Assembly: GCA_964639255.1 (NCBI GenBank)
Contig: CAZXDP010000076.1
Location: forward strand, 1 to 9,541
Direction of reading: 5' to 3'
From: NZQO01 sp964639255
GTDB lineage: Bacteria; Bacteroidota; Bacteroidia; Flavobacteriales; Flavobacteriaceae
DNA length: 9,541 nucleotides
The position numbers were made by a program, and so were the translations under genes. A model generated the notes under the pieces. That model ran no database searches, was not told where the DNA came from, and saw only the letters and a list, made by a program, of their open reading frames with translations. Each line of letters begins with the position of its first letter. Within the stretch, counting starts at the first letter, position 1. Of the stretch, positions 1 to 6,626 are shown in pieces.

Positions 1-152
1 GTTCTAGTAAAAGTTCAGATAAGTACTTTAAACAATACTTAGAAACTTCATTAGGGTCTGCATTTGAGTTAGAAACTCAATTGATCATTTCATTTAACGA
101 AGATTATATTTCAAAAGAAATATTTTCTGATTTTGAAAAAAGAATAAAATAA
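1..152 (+). CDS. Four-helix-bundle protein, IVP/S23 family (3' end only)
   Basis: Only the last 49 codons are present (codons begin at base 3, TAA at 150-152); the 5' part lies outside the window. The visible peptide contains YLETSLGSAFELETQL, which fits the family pattern F/YL-x-x-A/S-x-GSA-x-ELETQL found near the C-terminal helices of the 23S rRNA intervening-sequence protein family (TIGR02436/PF05635). These are small helical proteins of about 115-130 residues, named after genes carried inside 23S rRNA insertions; most bacterial copies, like this one, are not next to rRNA, and their cellular function is not established. The DNA is clearly richer in A+T than the gene that follows. A short heptamer array lies downstream at 196-223. 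Family assignment is confident; function is unknown. Confidence 0.8.
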   Translation, partial: SSKSSDKYFKQYLETSLGSAFELETQLIISFNEDYISKEIFSDFEKRIK

Positions 153-195
153 ATCCAAAAAATGATTTCAGGGTTCTCTTCAAGGCTAGTTTAGA

Positions 196-223
196 CTTGA
201 TTCTTGAATCTTGATTCTTAAAT
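196..223 (+). repeat. Short degenerate heptamer array (4 units)
   Basis: Four consecutive 7-base units are read here: CTTGATT, CTTGAAT, CTTGATT and CTTAAAT. They lie between the stop of the IVP-family gene and the next gene, and end 8 bases before the ATG at 232. The unit resembles, but is not identical to, the heptamer after the second IVP gene (rotated, TGATTCT against TGATTTG, five of seven positions shared). The period and its register are seen directly. A link to the IVP gene is inferred from the parallel arrangement at 4804-4915. Confidence 0.65.
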
Positions 224-231
224 CAACTATT

Positions 232-2040
232 ATGAACACTACCAAAGAAAAAAATAATGAACTCCTCCGCGGCGGCCAATTCCTCATAAAAGAAACCGCA
301 GCCGAAGACGTGTTCACCCCAGAAGATTTTTCCGAAGAGCAAAAGATGATGCGCGATAGCGTCAAGGAATTCGTAGATCGCGAGATATGGCCGAAAAAGG
401 AAGAATTTGAGAAAAAGAATTACGCCCTTACCGAAGAGATCATGGAGAAGGCAGGCGAAATGGGCCTTCTGGGTGTAGCCGTCCCCGAAGAGTATGATGG
501 GCTTGGAATGGGCTTCGTGACTACCATGCTGGTTTGCGATTACATATCGGGTGCAACCGGCTCGGTGGCTACAGCATTTGGAGCGCACACCGGTATCGGC
601 ACCATGCCCATAACATTGTACGGTACCGAGGAGCAAAAGAAAAAATATGTTCCGAAGCTGGCAACCGGCGAATGGTTCGGGGCATATTGCCTCACCGAGC
701 CCGGTGCAGGTAGCGATGCCAATAGCGGGAAGACGAAAGCCGAACTTACTGAGGATGGAAGCCATTATTTGATCAACGGACAGAAAATGTGGATTTCAAA
801 TGCCGGTTTTGCCGATGTATTCATCGTTTTTGCCCGTATCGAGGATGACAAGTACATCACTGGTTTTATAGTTGAAAACGATCCTGAGAATGGTATCACC
901 TTCGGAGAGGAAGAAAAAAAATTGGGAATACACTCCTCCTCTACCCGACAGGTATTTTTCAACGATACAAAGGTACCGAAAGAGAATATGCTCGCCGGTC
1001 GGGGTGAAGGCTTTAAAATAGCGATGAACGCATTAAATGTAGGCCGTATCAAGTTGGCCGCAGCAAGTCTCGACGCCCAACGCCGGGTTATAGACCAAGC
1101 TGTAAAATATGCCAACGATCGCGTTCAGTTCAAAACTCCTATTGCGAAATTTGGAGCGATAAAATCGAAATTGGCAGAAATGGCCACCTCCGCTTTTGCA
1201 GGGGAAAGCGCTACGTACCGCGCCGGTAAAAATATCGAAGATCGAATTGCCCTGCGTATGGAAGCTGGAAACAGTCACCAAGAGGCCGAACTGAAAAGTG
1301 TGGAAGAATATGCTATAGAATGTTCTATTTTAAAAGTTGCGGTTTCTGAAGATATCCAAAACTGCAGTGACGAAGGCATTCAAATTTTCGGCGGAATGGG
1401 CTTCAGTGCAGATACGCCCATGGAATCTGCCTGGCGCGACGCCCGCATTGCCCGTATTTATGAAGGCACCAACGAAATTAACCGAATGCTCGCCGTAGGC
1501 ATGCTCGTCAAAAAAGCGATGAAAGGGCACGTAGACCTTCTTGGGCCCGCTCAGGCCGTTGGCGAAGAGCTAATGGGAATACCCTCTTTCGATATGCCAG
1601 ATTATACCGAAACACTTGCCGAAGAATTGGAAATGGTAGGCAAGTTGAAAAAAGTATTTTTAATGGTGGCTGGAAGCGCAGTGAAAAAGTATGGGCCCGA
1701 GCTGGAGGAGCACCAGCAATTGTTGCTCGCCGCGGCCGATATCCTCATTGAAATTTATATGGCTGAAAGTGCGATTCTACGAGCCAAGAAAAACCACGGG
1801 AGAGATAGCGCAAATGCCCCCTACCAGGTGGCAATGGCTCAGTTGTATCTTTACCACGCTGTAGAAAAAGTAAATCAGATGGGCAAGGAGGCAATTGTAA
1901 GTTTCGCTGAAGGCGACGAGCAGCGCGCAATGCTCATGGGACTTAAACGATGGACCAAATACCAGAACTTTCCCAACGTCGTACAGCTTAGAAACAAGAT
2001 TGCAGAAAAGGTAACTTCGGAAAATACCTATCCTTTTTAA
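232..2040 (+). CDS. Acyl-CoA dehydrogenase family protein (long form, ~600 aa)
   Basis: This is a cytoplasmic flavoenzyme that introduces the alpha-beta double bond into acyl-CoA, the first step of beta-oxidation. The 602-residue product has an N-terminal helical domain (about 30-150), the flavin-binding signature AYCLTEPGAGSDANS (about 151-165), a central beta domain, and a C-terminal helical domain containing IYEGTNEINR. Glu411 in that motif matches the catalytic base of medium- and short-chain enzymes. Residues from about 430 form an extra helical region, absent from 380-residue family members and like the tail of VLCAD/ACAD9-type enzymes. ATG 232 is preferred to an in-frame TTG at 211, because 211 lies inside the upstream heptamers. 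An intrinsic terminator follows the stop. No promoter is evident between the IVP remnant and the ATG, so the gene may be read from upstream. Chain-length specificity cannot be told from sequence. Confidence 0.95.
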   Translation: MNTTKEKNNELLRGGQFLIKETAAEDVFTPEDFSEEQKMMRDSVKEFVDREIWPKKEEFEKKNYALTEEIMEKAGEMGLLGVAVPEEYDGLGMGFVTTMLVCDYISGATGSVATAFGAHTGIGTMPITLYGTEEQKKKYVPKLATGEWFGAYCLTEPGAGSDANSGKTKAELTEDGSHYLINGQKMWISNAGFADVFIVFARIEDDKYITGFIVENDPENGITFGEEEKKLGIHSSSTRQVFFNDTKVPKENMLAGRGEGFKIAMNALNVGRIKLAAASLDAQRRVIDQAVKYANDRVQFKTPIAKFGAIKSKLAEMATSAFAGESATYRAGKNIEDRIALRMEAGNSHQEAELKSVEEYAIECSILKVAVSEDIQNCSDEGIQIFGGMGFSADTPMESAWRDARIARIYEGTNEINRMLAVGMLVKKAMKGHVDLLGPAQAVGEELMGIPSFDMPDYTETLAEELEMVGKLKKVFLMVAGSAVKKYGPELEEHQQLLLAAADILIEIYMAESAILRAKKNHGRDSANAPYQVAMAQLYLYHAVEKVNQMGKEAIVSFAEGDEQRAMLMGLKRWTKYQNFPNVVQLRNKIAEKVTSENTYPF

Positions 2041-2060
2041 GCTAAGGCAAGTTATCGCGA

Positions 2061-2097
2061 AAGGCCTACGAACCAAAAGGTACGTGGGCTTTTTTTT
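2061..2097 (+). terminator. Rho-independent terminator after acyl-CoA dehydrogenase
   Basis: The arms GCCTACG (2064-2070) and CGTGGGC (2083-2089) pair over 7 bp with one U-G wobble. Inside them ACC/GGT pairs around an AAAA loop after an A-A mismatch. Eight T residues follow immediately (2090-2097). The structure sits 20 bases past the stop codon, the expected place for an intrinsic terminator. Confidence 0.85.
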
Positions 2098-2129
2098 GTG
2101 TAAACTTGGAACATTCTTTGTTATCTTTC
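2096..2129 (+). promoter_or_regulatory. Candidate Bacteroidota-type promoter for the beta-propeller gene
   Basis: TTG (2096-2098) is followed after 23 bases by TATCTTTC (2122-2129), which matches the flavobacterial -7 box TAnnTTTG at all fixed positions but the last. The spacing is at the upper end of the range known for Flavobacterium. The start codon at 2146 is 16 bases downstream. The position directly after a strong terminator supports a new transcription start here, but the -33 element overlaps the terminator's T tract. Confidence 0.35.
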
Positions 2130-2145
2130 AGGTAAAATTACATAC

Positions 2146-3015
2146 GTGAAGCATCTTTTGACATTCTTTATCTTCGTTTGGACTACCTTTCTCTTGGCAC
2201 AGGAGAATACTGAAGTTTATTTAATAAACCTTGATGCTACCGACAGTGCCTTCAAAGTCGAAAATTTCAGGAATATCTCCAATAACACTGGTTATAATAA
2301 TCAGCCCTATTTTCTGGACTCCAATCAAATAGTATATGCGAAGACCAGAAAAGGCCAAACCGATGTCGCCCGTTACAATATCGCTACAGGCGAAACCCAG
2401 TGGCGCACCCACACGCTCCAGGGAAGTGAGTATTCGCCATCGTCGCCTCCGTCGAGCAACAGCATCACGGCCGTAAGGCTCGATACCACCGGCCTGCAAC
2501 GACTATATCGATATGACCATTCTAACGATGAAGGTACCGAGCTAGCCCAAGGCTTGCAGGTGGCTTACTATACCTTTGTCACTTCAGAAACCATTTTAGC
2601 CTCCGTATTGGGAATTGAGGGTCTAGATTTAGTGGCAATCAATAATGCCACCCAGCAAACGGACACCTTGGCTTACAACGCTGGCAGGTCATTGCATCAC
2701 ATTCCGAATACGGCCATGGTTAGCTATACGTATGTAAACGAGCAGGGACAACACGATATATATCAGTTCGATTTCGAGACGAAGGAAAGTTATTTTGTGG
2801 TTCAGCTGCCCGTAGGTGTGCAAGACCATATTTGGATCGATGAGAGTAGGTTGCTCTTGGGAAGCGGCACCAAACTTTTCCTGTACGACCTCTTCGGCAA
2901 TGGTTTCTGGAAGGAAGTCGCAGATTTTTCAGAACAGGGAATATCCAACATAAACCGTATGGCTATATCTCCCAATGGGAAGCATTTGGCTTTGGTGGCG
3001 CAACCCAAATCTTGA
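2146..3015 (+). CDS. Exported PD40/TolB-like beta-propeller protein
   Basis: The 289-residue product starts with GTG; no in-frame ATG precedes the signal sequence. Residues 1-18 form a signal peptide (KH, then a hydrophobic core ending LLA-QEN), so it is predicted to be exported. The mature part consists of repeated beta-rich units with PD40/WD40-like wording: QPYFLDSNQIVYAKTRKGQTDVARYNI cannot be quoted as one motif, but the pieces IVYAKT, YRYDHSN, IYQFDF, LFLYDLFG and a final ISPNGKHLALV (about residues 273-283) recur in propeller blades of the TolB type. About four to five blades can be traced. No catalytic residues are visible, so a binding or scaffold role is more likely than an enzymatic one. 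It lies 53 bases upstream of the M28 peptidase gene on the same strand, suggesting co-transcription. The specific function is unknown. Confidence 0.85.
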   Translation: MKHLLTFFIFVWTTFLLAQENTEVYLINLDATDSAFKVENFRNISNNTGYNNQPYFLDSNQIVYAKTRKGQTDVARYNIATGETQWRTHTLQGSEYSPSSPPSSNSITAVRLDTTGLQRLYRYDHSNDEGTELAQGLQVAYYTFVTSETILASVLGIEGLDLVAINNATQQTDTLAYNAGRSLHHIPNTAMVSYTYVNEQGQHDIYQFDFETKESYFVVQLPVGVQDHIWIDESRLLLGSGTKLFLYDLFGNGFWKEVADFSEQGISNINRMAISPNGKHLALVAQPKS

Positions 3016-3024
3016 TAAGATTTG
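3006..3024 (+). other. Perfect 8-bp hairpin spanning a stop codon
   Basis: CAAATCTT (3006-3013) and AAGATTTG (3017-3024) are perfect inverted repeats with a 3-base spacer; the TGA stop of the propeller gene (3013-3015) falls at the tip. The stem is A/T-rich and a T run (3042-3047) begins only 17 bases later. It is therefore at best a weak attenuator between the propeller and M28 genes, or a 3'-end protecting structure. Confidence 0.35.
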
Positions 3025-3068
3025 TTTCCGGCAACCCCGTCTTTTTTCAGTATTTTTAGAAAAATTAT

Positions 3069-4409
3069 ATGTTTATGAAATCTTATTTAATATGGGCCAT
3101 GTTCAGCTTGGCTCCTGCTTGCTTGTTATCACAAACCAATGCCCGCGTGTATGACATTATCGATGCCGTTTCCGCGGAAAGGATAGAAAAAGATATTACG
3201 ACTCTGGCCGGATTTGGCACCCGAAATACGTTTAGTGACACAGTAAGCGACACTAGGGGTATAGGGGCGGCGAGACGTTGGATCAAATCTGAATTTGAAA
3301 CCATTTCAAAAAATTGCAATAACTGCTTGGATGTATTTTACCAAAAAGACCTCGTAAAAGCCGAAGGAAATCGGCGTGTTCCAAAGGACACCTGGATCGT
3401 TAACGTGGCGGCGGTTCAAAAAGGCAGCAAGTATCCCAATCGCTATGTCATTATGAGTGGTGATATCGACTCCCGCAACAGCGACGGCAGTGATTTTACG
3501 AAGGATGCCCCTGGTGCGAACGACAATGCGAGCGGGATGGCTGGCGCGATGGAAGCCGCACGGGTACTTTCAAAATACAAATTTGAGAGCAGCATCGTTT
3601 ATTTAGGCCTCAGCGGTGAAGAACAGGGGCTATTTGGAGGAAAAGGCTTTGCCGATTGGGCCAAAGCTCAAGGATGGGAAATCATAGGCGTGCTCAACAA
3701 CGATATGATAGGAAATATCCAAGGGGTAGATGGGGTCATCAGCAACCGCGATTTCAGGATATTTTCAGAGCCCGTGCCTCCCAATGAAACCGAACAGCAG
3801 CGACAAGCCCGTAGGTTCTATGGCGGTGAGGTAGACGGCATTTCTAGGCAGCTGGCGCGTTACGTTCACAAAACGACACAAACATATATGCCAGAGATGA
3901 ATCCTATGATGATCTATCGTTTAGACCGATTTGGTCGCGGCGGCCATCACCGTCCGTTTAACGACTTAGGCTGGGCGGGCATCCGCATCATGGAGGCACA
4001 CGAGAATTACAATCAGCAACACCAAGATATCCGTACTGAAAACGGGATAGAATACGGCGATAAGCTCAAGTTTGTAAATTTTGACTATGCCGCGAAGCTT
4101 ACGGCTGTTAATGCCATTACCATGGCGAGTCTGGCATGGGCGCCACCTGCTCCAGAAAACGTTGCCATTGGTGGCATTGTGGAACCTTCCGCCAAACTGA
4201 AATGGGATAAAGTGGAAGGCGCTGCTGGCTATAAAATTTATTGGCGCGACACCACCAGCCCAACCTGGGATCACAGCAGGTATGTGGGCGATGTTTCAGA
4301 ATTTACCTTGGAGGGAATCGTGCTCGACAACTATTTCTTTGGTGTAGCGGCAGTTGATGCCGATGGGTTCGAGAGTGTGGTGGTATTTCCGAGTGCAACG
4401 TTTCGTTGA
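3069..4409 (+). CDS. Secreted M28-family zinc metallopeptidase with C-terminal FN3-like domain
   Basis: This is probably an aminopeptidase or carboxypeptidase acting outside the cytoplasm. The signal peptide is residues 1-21 (LAPACLLSQ); the Cys context is not a lipobox. An ATG two codons later (3075) would give a more typical MKSY start and is equally possible. The catalytic domain (about 35-355) shows the M28 metal-site order: SGDIDSR (Asp132 in the place usually held by His), GANDNASG (Asp152), SGEEQG (Glu184 and Glu185, general base and ligand), LNNDMIG (Asp212) and GGHHRPF (His294). HQD at 318-320 is typical of the subfamily tail. Residues about 357-446 form a fibronectin type III-like domain (PPAPENV, AKLKWDKVEGAAGYKIYWRD in part, FFGVAAVD), often a carbohydrate or protein contact module. 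The first metal ligand change His to Asp is notable. The next cassette begins at the base after the TGA. Confidence 0.92.
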   Translation: MFMKSYLIWAMFSLAPACLLSQTNARVYDIIDAVSAERIEKDITTLAGFGTRNTFSDTVSDTRGIGAARRWIKSEFETISKNCNNCLDVFYQKDLVKAEGNRRVPKDTWIVNVAAVQKGSKYPNRYVIMSGDIDSRNSDGSDFTKDAPGANDNASGMAGAMEAARVLSKYKFESSIVYLGLSGEEQGLFGGKGFADWAKAQGWEIIGVLNNDMIGNIQGVDGVISNRDFRIFSEPVPPNETEQQRQARRFYGGEVDGISRQLARYVHKTTQTYMPEMNPMMIYRLDRFGRGGHHRPFNDLGWAGIRIMEAHENYNQQHQDIRTENGIEYGDKLKFVNFDYAAKLTAVNAITMASLAWAPPAPENVAIGGIVEPSAKLKWDKVEGAAGYKIYWRDTTSPTWDHSRYVGDVSEFTLEGIVLDNYFFGVAAVDADGFESVVVFPSATFR

Positions 4410-4444
4410 AAAATCACAATATTCAAGATAGCAAATCCCAAAGA

Positions 4445-4801
4445 ATGTCCAAACCCTATAATTTAGAGGAACGAACCGAACTGTTCGCAAAGTCTGTGAG
4501 AGATTTGGCTTATTCGATACCAAAAAGTATTGCCAATTTTGAAGATGTAAAACAATTAATTCGTTCTTCAGGATCTGTTGCCGCAAATTATATTGAAGCA
4601 AATGAGCATTTAAGTGACAAGGACTTTGACTTTCGCATTAAAATTTGTCGAAAAGAAGCAAAGGAATCTATTTTATGGTTGAAATTGCTCAATAATGATT
4701 TCAATAAAAACCATCAAATGGAACTCAAGTCTTTGATTGAGGAAGCAACCGAATTAAAAAACATTTTTTCTTCAATTGTTGAAAAACGAAAACGCAATTA
4801 A
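4445..4801 (+). CDS. Four-helix-bundle protein, IVP/S23 family (complete)
   Basis: The product is 118 residues, the usual family length. It carries the recognised family wording: YNLEERTELFA near the N-terminus (5-15), LIRSSGSVAANYIEA (38-52), then SDKDFDFRIKICRKEAKES (57-75) and WLKLL (78-82). These mark helices of the 23S rRNA intervening-sequence protein family (TIGR02436/PF05635). The family adopts a four-helix bundle that forms oligomers with a basic surface and is related to the Avd accessory protein of diversity-generating retroelements. No reverse transcriptase or rRNA is nearby, and the role of stand-alone copies is unknown. ATG 4445 is chosen over a TTG at 4406, because the latter overlaps the upstream stop and reads through the inverted-repeat arm. 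The gene lies 35 bases after the M28 gene in the same direction. This copy belongs to a different subgroup from the partial one at 1-152. Confidence 0.88.
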   Translation: MSKPYNLEERTELFAKSVRDLAYSIPKSIANFEDVKQLIRSSGSVAANYIEANEHLSDKDFDFRIKICRKEAKESILWLKLLNNDFNKNHQMELKSLIEEATELKNIFSSIVEKRKRN

Positions 4802-4803
4802 TT

Positions 4804-4915
4804 TTGTGATTTGTGATTTGTGATTTGTGATTTGTGATTTGCGATTTGCGATTTGCGATTTGTGATTTGTGATTTGTGATTTGTGATTTGTGATTTGTGA
4901 TTTGTGATTTGTGAT
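4804..4915 (+). repeat. Tandem heptamer array, 16 units of TTGYGAT
   Basis: There are sixteen uninterrupted 7-base units: five TTGTGAT (4804-4838), three TTGCGAT (4839-4859) and eight TTGTGAT (4860-4915). The array starts two bases after the IVP stop codon and ends 10 bases before the ATG of the M1 peptidase gene, so it forms that gene's entire immediate leader. The unit contains GTG, but TGA appears soon in every forward frame, so no translation can run through. Such pure short repeats commonly change copy number by slippage. Here each step would move upstream elements 7 bases relative to the start codon. Confidence 0.95.
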
Positions 4916-4925
4916 TTTAAAAAAT

Positions 4926-6596
4926 ATGAAAAAACTACTCTTCATCCTATTTCTTGCACCCCAGTTACCAGCAGTTGCACAAAACTTCACCCGCCAAGAT
5001 TCACTGCGAGGGAGTATTACCGAGGAACGTGCTTGGTGGGATTTACAGCATTACAATTTGGAGGTGGAAGTGTTCCCTTCAGAAAAAAAAATTAAAGGGA
5101 AAAACGTGGTTACCTATACTGTGCTTCAGGAAAATGATGTCATGCAAATTGACCTTCAGGCGCCGATGCAGCTTGAAAAAGCTACACAAAACGGAAAGGA
5201 ACTGAACATTGTTTCCGAAGGGAATGCACATTTTATTCAGCTTCAAAAAAAACAGAAAAAGGGAAAGGAGTACGAACTCACCCTCCATTTTTCAGGAAAA
5301 CCGCGCATTGCCAGAAATCCGCCGTGGGATGGTGGTTTCACTTGGCAAAAAGATGAAAATGGCAACCATTTTATCGCCTCCTCCAACCAAGGAATTGGCG
5401 CCAGCATTTGGTGGCCCAATAAAGATCACGCGTACGATGAGCCGGACAAGGGGATTGATCTAAAAATTACCGCACCACAAAATTTGACGGCCGTGGGGAA
5501 TGGGCGATTGATTGATGAAACACCCCCCTCAATCCCCTCCCGAAATAAAAACGGGACAGGCTCTCAAGGGGGGAAGCCTACCGAAATGTGGCATTGGAAA
5601 GTAGTCAACCCCATCAACAACTATGGGGTGAATATTAACATTGGCGATTATGTCAACTTTTCAGAAAAATATGAAGGCGAAAAAGGCACGCTGGATTTGG
5701 ATTATTGGGTGCTGAGCTATAATCTTGAAAAAGCAAAGCAACAGTTTCAGCAGGTCCCGAAAATGATGGAGGCTTTTGAACATTGGTTTGGCCCCTACCC
5801 TTTTTACGAGGATAGTTTCAAACTTGTGGAGGTACCATATTTGGGGATGGAACACCAAAGCAGTGTTACCTATGGAAATCGATATATGAATGGCTATCTG
5901 GGCAGCGACCTTTCTGGCACCGGCTGGGGGCTGAAATTCGATTTTATCATCATACACGAGGCGGGCCACGAATGGTTTGCCAACAATATTACCCATATCG
6001 ATGTAGCCGATATGTGGATTCATGAAGGGTTTACGGCCTATTCGGAAAGTCTGTACCTTGATTATCACTTCGGAAAAAAGGCCGCTTCAGAATATGTAAT
6101 TGGCACTCGAAGGGGCATTCGTAACGATAGGCCCGTTATAGGCACCTACGGCGTACAACAGGAAGGTAGCAGCGATATGTATTATAAAGGCGCTAATATT
6201 TTACATACCCTTAGGCAATTGGTTAACGATGATGAAAAATGGCGCGCTATGCTGCGTGGTTTAAATGCTGAATTTTACCATCAAACCGTTTCCTCACAGC
6301 AAGTGGAAAATTACCTTAGCGAGCAAAGTGGTCTTGAACTTACTGAATTTTGGGACCAATACCTGCGTACCACGAATATTCCCACTCTTCAATATACGAC
6401 CAACGGAACTACGCTTCGCTATCGCTATACCGATATTGTGGAAGGGTTCGATATGCCCGTAAAAGCAAACATCAATAATAAGGAGTTTTGGCTTCGACCT
6501 ACCCAAAACTGGAAAAGCGAGACCTTTGAAAAGCCCATCGAAATGGTAACGATTTCCGAAGATTTTTATATAGGGACTGAAGCACTTGAAAAATAG
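4926..6596 (+). CDS. M1-family (gluzincin) metallopeptidase, exported
   Basis: This is a zinc aminopeptidase-like enzyme that would remove N-terminal residues from peptides in the periplasm or outside. The 556-residue product begins MKKLLFILFLAP, a signal peptide likely cut after AVAQ or AVA (residues 17-19). An in-frame GTG at 4911 lies in the repeat array and is rejected. Residues about 35-240 form the beta-sandwich N-domain. The catalytic domain carries GMEH (307-310, the exopeptidase GxMEN-like motif), HEAGH (His344, Glu345, His348), the third ligand Glu367 in WIHEGF (19 residues after His348) and a Tyr pair at 419-420 in the place of the transition-state Tyr. It lacks the long C-terminal helical domain of PepN-type enzymes, as is usual for this short Bacteroidota form. 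Residues 200-216 are encoded by a GC-rich palindrome and look like an insertion. Its leader is the heptamer array. Confidence 0.93.
   Translation: MKKLLFILFLAPQLPAVAQNFTRQDSLRGSITEERAWWDLQHYNLEVEVFPSEKKIKGKNVVTYTVLQENDVMQIDLQAPMQLEKATQNGKELNIVSEGNAHFIQLQKKQKKGKEYELTLHFSGKPRIARNPPWDGGFTWQKDENGNHFIASSNQGIGASIWWPNKDHAYDEPDKGIDLKITAPQNLTAVGNGRLIDETPPSIPSRNKNGTGSQGGKPTEMWHWKVVNPINNYGVNINIGDYVNFSEKYEGEKGTLDLDYWVLSYNLEKAKQQFQQVPKMMEAFEHWFGPYPFYEDSFKLVEVPYLGMEHQSSVTYGNRYMNGYLGSDLSGTGWGLKFDFIIIHEAGHEWFANNITHIDVADMWIHEGFTAYSESLYLDYHFGKKAASEYVIGTRRGIRNDRPVIGTYGVQQEGSSDMYYKGANILHTLRQLVNDDEKWRAMLRGLNAEFYHQTVSSQQVENYLSEQSGLELTEFWDQYLRTTNIPTLQYTTNGTTLRYRYTDIVEGFDMPVKANINNKEFWLRPTQNWKSETFEKPIEMVTISEDFYIGTEALEK
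5523..5573 (+). repeat. 51-bp GC-rich imperfect palindrome inside the M1 gene
   Basis: The outer arms CCCCCCT (5523-5529) and AGGGGGG (5567-5573) pair perfectly. The inner arms TCCCG (5538-5542) and CGGGA (5552-5556) close a 9-base A-rich loop, with imperfect pairing between. The 51 bases equal 17 codons and keep the frame, encoding a Pro/Ser/Asn/Gly-rich piece (residues 200-216) between GRLIDET and KPTEMWHW. Its composition is unlike the surrounding coding sequence. It resembles the small palindromic repeats dispersed in many bacterial genomes; whether it is multicopy here cannot be seen. Confidence 0.7.
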
Positions 6597-6626
6597 TGGA
6601 AGGTTACCCCGAAATAATACATTAAC

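Larger units (their letters stand above)
4410..4918 (+). mobile_element. Putative IVP-gene cassette bounded by 10-bp inverted repeats
   Basis: AAAATCACAA (4410-4419) and TTGTGATTTT (4909-4918) are perfect 10-bp inverted repeats. They enclose an IVP-family gene and its heptamer array. The left end begins at the base after the M28 stop codon and the right end lies 7 bases before the M1 start codon. The left arm is one inverted copy of the array unit; nearby ATTCAAG (4421-4427) is the exact reverse complement of a unit of the array at 196-223, and ATCCCAA (4435-4441) differs from the inverted unit by one base. The interior is visibly A+T-richer than both neighbours. No transposase is present, so movement, if any, would need help from elsewhere. 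The boundaries and mobility are inference. Confidence 0.45.

Noticed and set aside
211..231. Earlier TTG start for the acyl-CoA dehydrogenase
   Set aside because: The added residues come from the heptamer array and are not part of the enzyme family; ATG 232 gives the natural N-terminus.
3069..3140. M28 peptidase as a lipoprotein
   Set aside because: The residues before the Cys are APA, lacking the hydrophobic -3 residue of a lipobox; a type I site after LLSQ fits better.
4406..4444. Earlier TTG start for the complete IVP gene
   Set aside because: It would overlap the M28 stop codon and translate the inverted-repeat arm; from ATG 4445 the product has the usual family length.
4445..4801. IVP gene as Avd of a diversity-generating retroelement
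   Set aside because: No reverse transcriptase and no template/variable repeat pair is visible in the window, and the family is mostly stand-alone.
4804..4915. Tandem repeat as a CRISPR array
   Set aside because: The units are 7 bases, contiguous and without spacers, and no cas gene is present.
4911..4925. GTG start for the M1 peptidase within the repeat array
   Set aside because: ATG 4926 starts a textbook signal peptide (MKKLLFILF), and the extension would come only from the repeat.
4772..4990. Minus-strand 72-residue open frame with a repeated NHKSQIT peptide
   Set aside because: It is produced by reading the heptamer array, whose complement lacks stops; its ends lie inside two real genes and it has no family features.
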